NCBI GenBank assembly: GCA_041890515.1
Contig: JASDWX010000080.1
Span: 1 to 16,285, forward strand
From: Colwellia_A sp041890515
GTDB taxonomy: Bacteria > Pseudomonadota > Gammaproteobacteria > Enterobacterales > Alteromonadaceae
Reading direction: 5' to 3'
Length of the DNA: 16,285 bases
Below are positions 12,769-16,285 of the stretch, piece after piece (positions within the stretch are counted from its first letter, which is position 1; each line of letters starts with the position of its first letter). The notes under the pieces were generated by a model that made no database searches, was not told where the DNA came from, and worked only from the letters and a program-made list of their open reading frames with translations. A program made the translations under genes and the position numbers.

Positions 12769-13215
12769 GCGCGATATTCGTGCATCTTTGGAGCATATTG
12801 TCTGTGTCTGTTATTAGAAGGAGGTTTGGCTGGTTGATGAATCGTTATTTTGTCACTGTGTCATAATAGGTTGTTAAGGTTGATTAGTGTGGAAGAGTAA
12901 TAAAGTATCAAACTCAAAACTCAGTTAACCAATTTAAGATTTTGCCACAAAATAGTCCTAATTTCCCTGTTAATTATCAGCAATGTTATGGCCACCATCT
13001 TCAAAGTTAGTTGAAATTAGCAGTATTTTCTATTGCGATTTCGCGCAAAAGTAAGATGAATATTGTTTCGATGATAGTTGTGACTTTTGGAATTCGGGCT
13101 ACATTTTCTAATGCTCATATTCCGAATGGTGTGATGTTAGATTTTTGCTGATAGTTAACAAAACTCTCATGCGTTGCACCGCTTAATTATTAGTGATAAA
13201 TTACAGTCAAAACGA

Positions 13216-13244
13216 TTGACTGATTCAAAGTCATTGAATATTCA
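13216..13244 (+). promoter_or_regulatory. Candidate promoter of the ABC-3C operon
   Basis: TTGACT (13216-13221) is a 5/6 match to -35 and is followed after 17 bp by TATTCA (13239-13244), a weak -10. CATAAT (13243-13248) is a better -10 but at 21-bp spacing. Start of RNA near 13250 would leave a leader of about 90 nt. This is the best pair seen upstream of the operon, but it is weak. Confidence 0.3.
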
Positions 13245-13338
13245 TAATAAACTCTTGGTAATGTCAGTTTTCTTTATAAGAAAGGTTGGTAATAATAGAT
13301 TTCAAATTGATAACGAATATTAGCAGTAAGGATTTTAA

Positions 13339-14166
13339 ATGGCAGGCCCAAGAAGCTATACAAATTTAACGAGACAGCGCTTGTTTGGGCTTTCTAGAAA
13401 TAAGTGCGCTTTTCCTGGTTGTGAAGAGGAAATGAGTCATGAAACTACTGGTAAGCATTCCAATATCTGCCATATTGAAGCGGCCAAAGTTGGTGGCGAA
13501 CGTTGGAATGCTGACATGAGTGATAAGCAACGCGCCGATTACAAGAACCTTGTCCTGCTTTGTCCACCGCATCACCACGAAACAGATGACGTTGAAAAGT
13601 ACACTGTCTGTGTTATAAAAAAAATTAAGAAGAATCATGAGCGTGAAATGGAAATACGTTGTTCAGTAGATCAGCCTCTATCCAAAAGACCCTCCTTGTT
13701 AGCTCACGTTATCAATAAAATGTCAGTCATTGATATCGAAGACATAAAAGAAGATGAAGAAGTTATTACTAATAGTTTCTCTGTCGAAGACAAATTAACC
13801 CATAACAACGTGGTAGAAAACCGCGGCATAATCCTTGATTACTGCGTCTACCAAGGTAAAATTAATACACTCTATAATGAGCTTGAACGCGCTGGTAGCA
13901 CTCGCAAAATAACTCTTTTGAGGAATGTGAAAAGCACTTACCTTAAAGCAAAAGGTAAAGCTCTTGGAAACGATCAATCGTTAGTCAATGTAAAACTTCA
14001 TGCTGACCAACTTTTTGAATACGTAAAGCGGCAATTACATGAGCAAATAGACGCCAGTGGCAATAATGATAGTGATTTACCTTATGAAGAGGTAGAATTC
14101 GCGGTTTCCATTGTGATGGTTGATGCCTTTATGCGTTGTAAGATATTAGAGGAGCCCAGTAAGTGA
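13339..14166 (+). CDS. HNH endonuclease effector of an ABC-three-component (ABC-3C) system
   Basis: The 275-residue product has an N-terminal HNH (beta-beta-alpha metal) nuclease domain, about residues 1-85. It shows a Zn knuckle CAFPGC (Cys23, Cys28) paired with Cys75 and His78, the first catalytic His at 45 in CHIEAAK, Asn70 in NLVLLC, and a final His79 in PPHHHETD. After a charged linker (about 86-150) comes an alpha-helical C-terminal region (about 155-275; CVYQGKINTLYNELERAG and later EEVEFAVSIVMVDAFMRC). This resembles the CTD modules that tether ABC-3C effectors to their partners, perhaps the CTD10 type; that class is from memory. ATG at 13339 has TAAGGA 6 nt upstream. The TGA overlaps the next gene's GTG (GTGA), so the two are coupled. 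It is probably the toxic or DNA-cutting arm of a conflict system; the target is unknown. Confidence 0.82.
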   Translation: MAGPRSYTNLTRQRLFGLSRNKCAFPGCEEEMSHETTGKHSNICHIEAAKVGGERWNADMSDKQRADYKNLVLLCPPHHHETDDVEKYTVCVIKKIKKNHEREMEIRCSVDQPLSKRPSLLAHVINKMSVIDIEDIKEDEEVITNSFSVEDKLTHNNVVENRGIILDYCVYQGKINTLYNELERAGSTRKITLLRNVKSTYLKAKGKALGNDQSLVNVKLHADQLFEYVKRQLHEQIDASGNNDSDLPYEEVEFAVSIVMVDAFMRCKILEEPSK

Positions 14167-14390
14167 TCGTTAATCAAGATACGCACCCTCAGCGCCAAGT
14201 ATATTATCTTGGCGCTAAAGCGCTTGAAGTGCTACAAGCAAGCGGTGGTGTTGGTGATTTTTTAGATATTTACCAAGCACTACGCCAACAGGAAAATATT
14301 TCGATCAAGCTTTTTATTTTGACGCTCGATTGGCTATATTTACTTGGGGCTATCAAGTCTAATAAAGGGATCATCGAACAATGTTCTTAA
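14163..14390 (+). CDS. ABC-3C middle component (MC6-like small protein)
   Basis: This is a 75-residue, probably helical protein between the nuclease and the ATPase. Its pattern (YLGAKALEVLQ, a linker with VGDFLDIYQALRQQ, then FILTLDWLYLLGAIKSNKGII) resembles the small middle component, type MC6, of ABC-3C systems, which is thought to bridge the effector CTD and the ABC ATPase. The ALDWLY-LGAI-type end is the best match. The start is GTG at 14163, sharing GTGA with the upstream stop; the ATPase start lies 10 nt inside its 3' end. There are no catalytic motifs, signal peptide or membrane helix. Assignment rests on length, sequence pattern and position between its two partners. Confidence 0.78.
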   Translation: MIVNQDTHPQRQVYYLGAKALEVLQASGGVGDFLDIYQALRQQENISIKLFILTLDWLYLLGAIKSNKGIIEQCS

Positions 14391-16108
14391 AGTCGTTAAC
14401 CATTGAAAGCGAAGGTCAGATAATACGTGAAATTAATTTCCATAAGGGGATTAATTTCATCGTTGATGAGACTAAGTTAGCCGAGGGAAGCAAAAAACAA
14501 TCTGGCAACAATATAGGTAAAACAACGGTTTTACGGTTGATTAATTTTTGCTTAGGTGGTTCAGATACAGGTATTTACCAAAGCAAAGAATTTAAAAAGA
14601 ACAACAATGAAGAGGTCAAAGCCTTTCTAATCGATAACGAAGTTTTGATAACGCTTAGGCTCCGAGATAGCCTTGATGATCTATATTCCAAACAGGTTGA
14701 GATCCGAAGAAACTTCTTAAACTATCGCAAAAAAATTCTAGAAATCAATAATGAGCCAGTTAAACTAAGTGACTTAGATAGCGAGCTTAAAAGGCTTATT
14801 TTTGGCTACGAGGATGATAAGCCAACTTTCAAACAGCTAAAAGCCAAAAATATACGAGATGACGCAGAGCGTTTGGAAAATACCATCAAGGTACTTGGCA
14901 GTTTTGGTAGACTTGAAGAGTACGAGGCATTATATCTGTTTTGGTTAGGTGTGAGTTACCCAGATGCGGAAAAAAAACGCAGCCTTCTAGAAGACAGGAA
15001 GAGTGAGGACAAGCAAGTGAACCGCTTAGAAAGTGTGGATAGTGAATCAAAGATAAAGCAGTTTTTAACGATTGTTGAGCGTGACATTGAAGAGTTTGAA
15101 TACAAGAAAACTAATTTCAACATAAATGAAGATTATGAAGGTGAGTTAGCTTCGCTAAATGAAATAAAAGCTAATTTAAATTCATTGTATGCTAAACAAA
15201 GCCTGCTTAGCCTTCGAAAAGAATTGATAGAGGAAAGCCGAACTGAACTTGAACGGGATATCGCAAGTGATGAAGTGTCACAAGTCGCCGCGCTGTACTC
15301 TAAAGCAAAGGTGTTCATTCCTAACTTGGAAAAAAGTTACGAGGACATTGTTTCATTTCATAACACAATGATTTTGGAAAAGGTTCACTATGTGACGGCT
15401 GAACTGCCAAGAATACAAGAACAGTTAACCGGACTAATTTCTGATATACAAACTGGATTAATTAAAGAGCAAGAACTCGTAGACTCATTGCAAAAAGCAG
15501 ATGCTCTAGAGGAGCTTGAGCTAATAATTACCGAACTTAACATCCTGCATGAGCAAAAGGGACGATTGGAAGAGAAACAAGAACAGCTACGAAAAGCTAA
15601 GGAAACTTTGGTGGAAATCGATCTGAAGCTGATGAATATTGATGCATCAATACTTGACCTCGACGGACTCGTACAGGAGCGTGTCACCGCGTTTAACGTT
15701 TTCTTTTCTGATATTTCTCAGCGATTATATGGTGAGAAATTTGCAATGAGCGCTCCCTTTGAAAAAGCCAAGAATACCGAAACTTCGTTTTATAAGCTCA
15801 ATATTGACTCAGTAAATGGACAAACTGGTACTGGGAAGAAAAAAGGCGAAATAGCCGCTTTTGATATTGCATATGTTAAATTTGCAGATAAAGAAAACAT
15901 ACCAAGCCTGCATTTTATTTTGCATGACCAAATGGAAGTGGTAGATGATAACCAGATCGTTGGGCTTGTTAAAGAAGTGATTAGCGCCAATTGTCAGCTT
16001 ATTGTCCCCATACTCCGTGACAAGTTACCAAAGGAACTAGATAAGCCTGAGTACCAAGTGTTGTCACTGTCCCAAGATGATAAATTATTTAGAATTGAAA
16101 ATAATTAA
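14381..16108 (+). CDS. ABC-3C ATPase, SMC/Rad50-like with DUF2326 C-terminus
   Basis: This is the 575-residue ATPase of the system. The N-terminal half-domain starts MFLKSLTIESEGQIIREINF and has the P-loop SGNNIGKTT (Gly42 to Thr49) followed by LRLINFCLGG, as in SMC/RecN-type ATPases. The middle (about 195-450) is long and rich in Glu, Lys, Leu and Gln with heptad-like segments, fitting a coiled-coil arm. The C-terminal half-domain has a signature-like GTGKKKGEIAAFD (483-495) and a Walker B-like LHFILHDQMEVVDD with Asp516, the arrangement of DUF2326 proteins. The residue after the Asp is Gln, so hydrolysis may be slow or use another residue. ATG at 14381 overlaps the middle component by 10 nt. 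It probably senses DNA or nucleoprotein and gates the HNH effector; this is inferred. Confidence 0.85.
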   Translation: MFLKSLTIESEGQIIREINFHKGINFIVDETKLAEGSKKQSGNNIGKTTVLRLINFCLGGSDTGIYQSKEFKKNNNEEVKAFLIDNEVLITLRLRDSLDDLYSKQVEIRRNFLNYRKKILEINNEPVKLSDLDSELKRLIFGYEDDKPTFKQLKAKNIRDDAERLENTIKVLGSFGRLEEYEALYLFWLGVSYPDAEKKRSLLEDRKSEDKQVNRLESVDSESKIKQFLTIVERDIEEFEYKKTNFNINEDYEGELASLNEIKANLNSLYAKQSLLSLRKELIEESRTELERDIASDEVSQVAALYSKAKVFIPNLEKSYEDIVSFHNTMILEKVHYVTAELPRIQEQLTGLISDIQTGLIKEQELVDSLQKADALEELELIITELNILHEQKGRLEEKQEQLRKAKETLVEIDLKLMNIDASILDLDGLVQERVTAFNVFFSDISQRLYGEKFAMSAPFEKAKNTETSFYKLNIDSVNGQTGTGKKKGEIAAFDIAYVKFADKENIPSLHFILHDQMEVVDDNQIVGLVKEVISANCQLIVPILRDKLPKELDKPEYQVLSLSQDDKLFRIENN

Positions 16109-16285
16109 CGGGATTGGTTAATTTGAACAGATTTGTCCATTATAGAATATAATCCAAATCCCAACATTGGCACAACTATTTCTGAGGCGCTTTGTGCCCC
16201 AAACTGAGATAGGTTAACCGTCACTCCTGCTACAAAGAACTAAACCGCTCACCGCGGTAATGGTGTATTTGGCAAGCATCGCATT
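16105..16285 (-). pseudogene. Small membrane protein reading frame, probably frameshifted, reaching the window edge
   Basis: On the minus strand a frame starting ATGCTTGCCAAATAC near 16279 reads MLAKYTITAVSGLV. Removing one base near 16235-16240 continues it as FVAGVTVNLSQFGAQSASEI, then VPMLGFGLYSIMDKSVQ and a stop at 16105-16107. The restored product of about 58 residues would have one or two hydrophobic segments. Its stop overlaps the ATPase stop from the opposite strand by 4 nt. The true start and any ribosome site may lie beyond the window. No family was recognised. Coding character is suggested only by the protein-like sequence on both sides of the break. Confidence 0.4.

Larger units (their letters stand above)
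12455..13338. other. Long AT-rich stretch without a convincing gene
   Basis: About 880 bp separate the decayed genes from the ABC-3C operon. No reading frame with a ribosome site and protein-like composition was found; the best are a 10-codon frame behind AAGGAGG (from 12834) and a 31-codon frame at 13056. The stretch holds several inverted repeats: CTTGCGCAAG (12582-12591), an arm pair at 12652-12659 and 12667-12674, and the palindrome at 12754-12768. A weak promoter lies near its right end. It may hold the regulatory region of the ABC-3C operon plus eroded mobile DNA. Confidence 0.6.

Noticed and set aside
12834..12866. Ten-codon leader peptide behind AAGGAGG
   Set aside because: The ribosome site is good, but there is no attenuator structure or run of a single amino acid; it is mentioned only as a possibility.
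13056..13151. 31-codon frame before the HNH gene
   Set aside because: It has no Shine-Dalgarno and the product is not recognisable; such frames are expected by chance.
13339..13600. HNH gene as a homing endonuclease or group II intron remnant
   Set aside because: The HNH domain is fused to a helical C-terminal module and overlaps a conserved middle component and ATPase; no intron or reverse transcriptase signature is present.
13366..13638. 90-codon minus-strand frame inside the HNH gene
   Set aside because: It is antisense to conserved zinc and catalytic residues and has no ribosome site.
11436..16285. Integrase, transposase or second tRNA end (attR)
   Set aside because: I looked for recombinase motifs and for a copy of the tRNA 3' end on both strands and found none in the window.

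Overview
The window is a chromosomal segment of an AT-rich marine gammaproteobacterium. Gene order and protein sequences point to Alteromonadales, most likely Colwelliaceae (Colwellia or Thalassotalea type). This placement is inferred from the AT-rich codon use, close matches to Escherichia coli housekeeping proteins, and the glmM-tpiA-secG-tRNA-Leu order. No database search was possible.

Positions 1-11435 are core genome. The window opens in the last third of rpsA (ribosomal protein S1). It continues with ihfB, the lapA-lapB pair that controls lipopolysaccharide synthesis, pyrF, a small secreted ComEA-like helix-hairpin-helix protein, a small DUF2892 membrane protein (minus strand) and yhbY (minus strand). 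Then comes the classic series rlmE, ftsH, folP, glmM, tpiA, secG and tRNA-Leu(GAG). Key catalytic residues are intact wherever checked. A 10-N assembly gap lies in the 5' end of folP. Several intrinsic terminators are clear, after rpsA, ihfB, the ComEA-like gene, yhbY and ftsH.

From 11436 to the end the expected neighbours (usually rimP-nusA-infB after this tRNA) are absent and the DNA changes character, which suggests an island inserted at the 3' end of tRNA-Leu. A truncated tRNA-Leu relic lies just upstream of the intact tRNA. The first part of the island (about 11520-12460) is richer in GC than the core. It holds two overlapping minus-strand genes that are both broken, one by a single in-frame TAA and one by two frameshifts, one of them at a run of six G. 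About 880 bp without a convincing gene follows, containing several inverted repeats, including an operator-like 15-bp palindrome.

The island then carries a tight three-gene operon (13339-16108): an HNH-nuclease protein with a separate C-terminal region, a 75-residue small protein, and a 575-residue SMC/Rad50-like ATPase with a DUF2326-type C-terminus. This matches the predicted ABC-three-component (ABC-3C) conflict systems: effector plus CTD, middle component (MC6-like), and ABC ATPase. The genes overlap by 4 and 10 nt, so they are probably translationally coupled. The likely model is that the ATPase and middle component sense a nucleic-acid or nucleoprotein signal and license the HNH nuclease. 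That function is inference. A convergent, probably frameshifted reading frame for a small membrane protein enters from the right edge and overlaps the ATPase stop codon.
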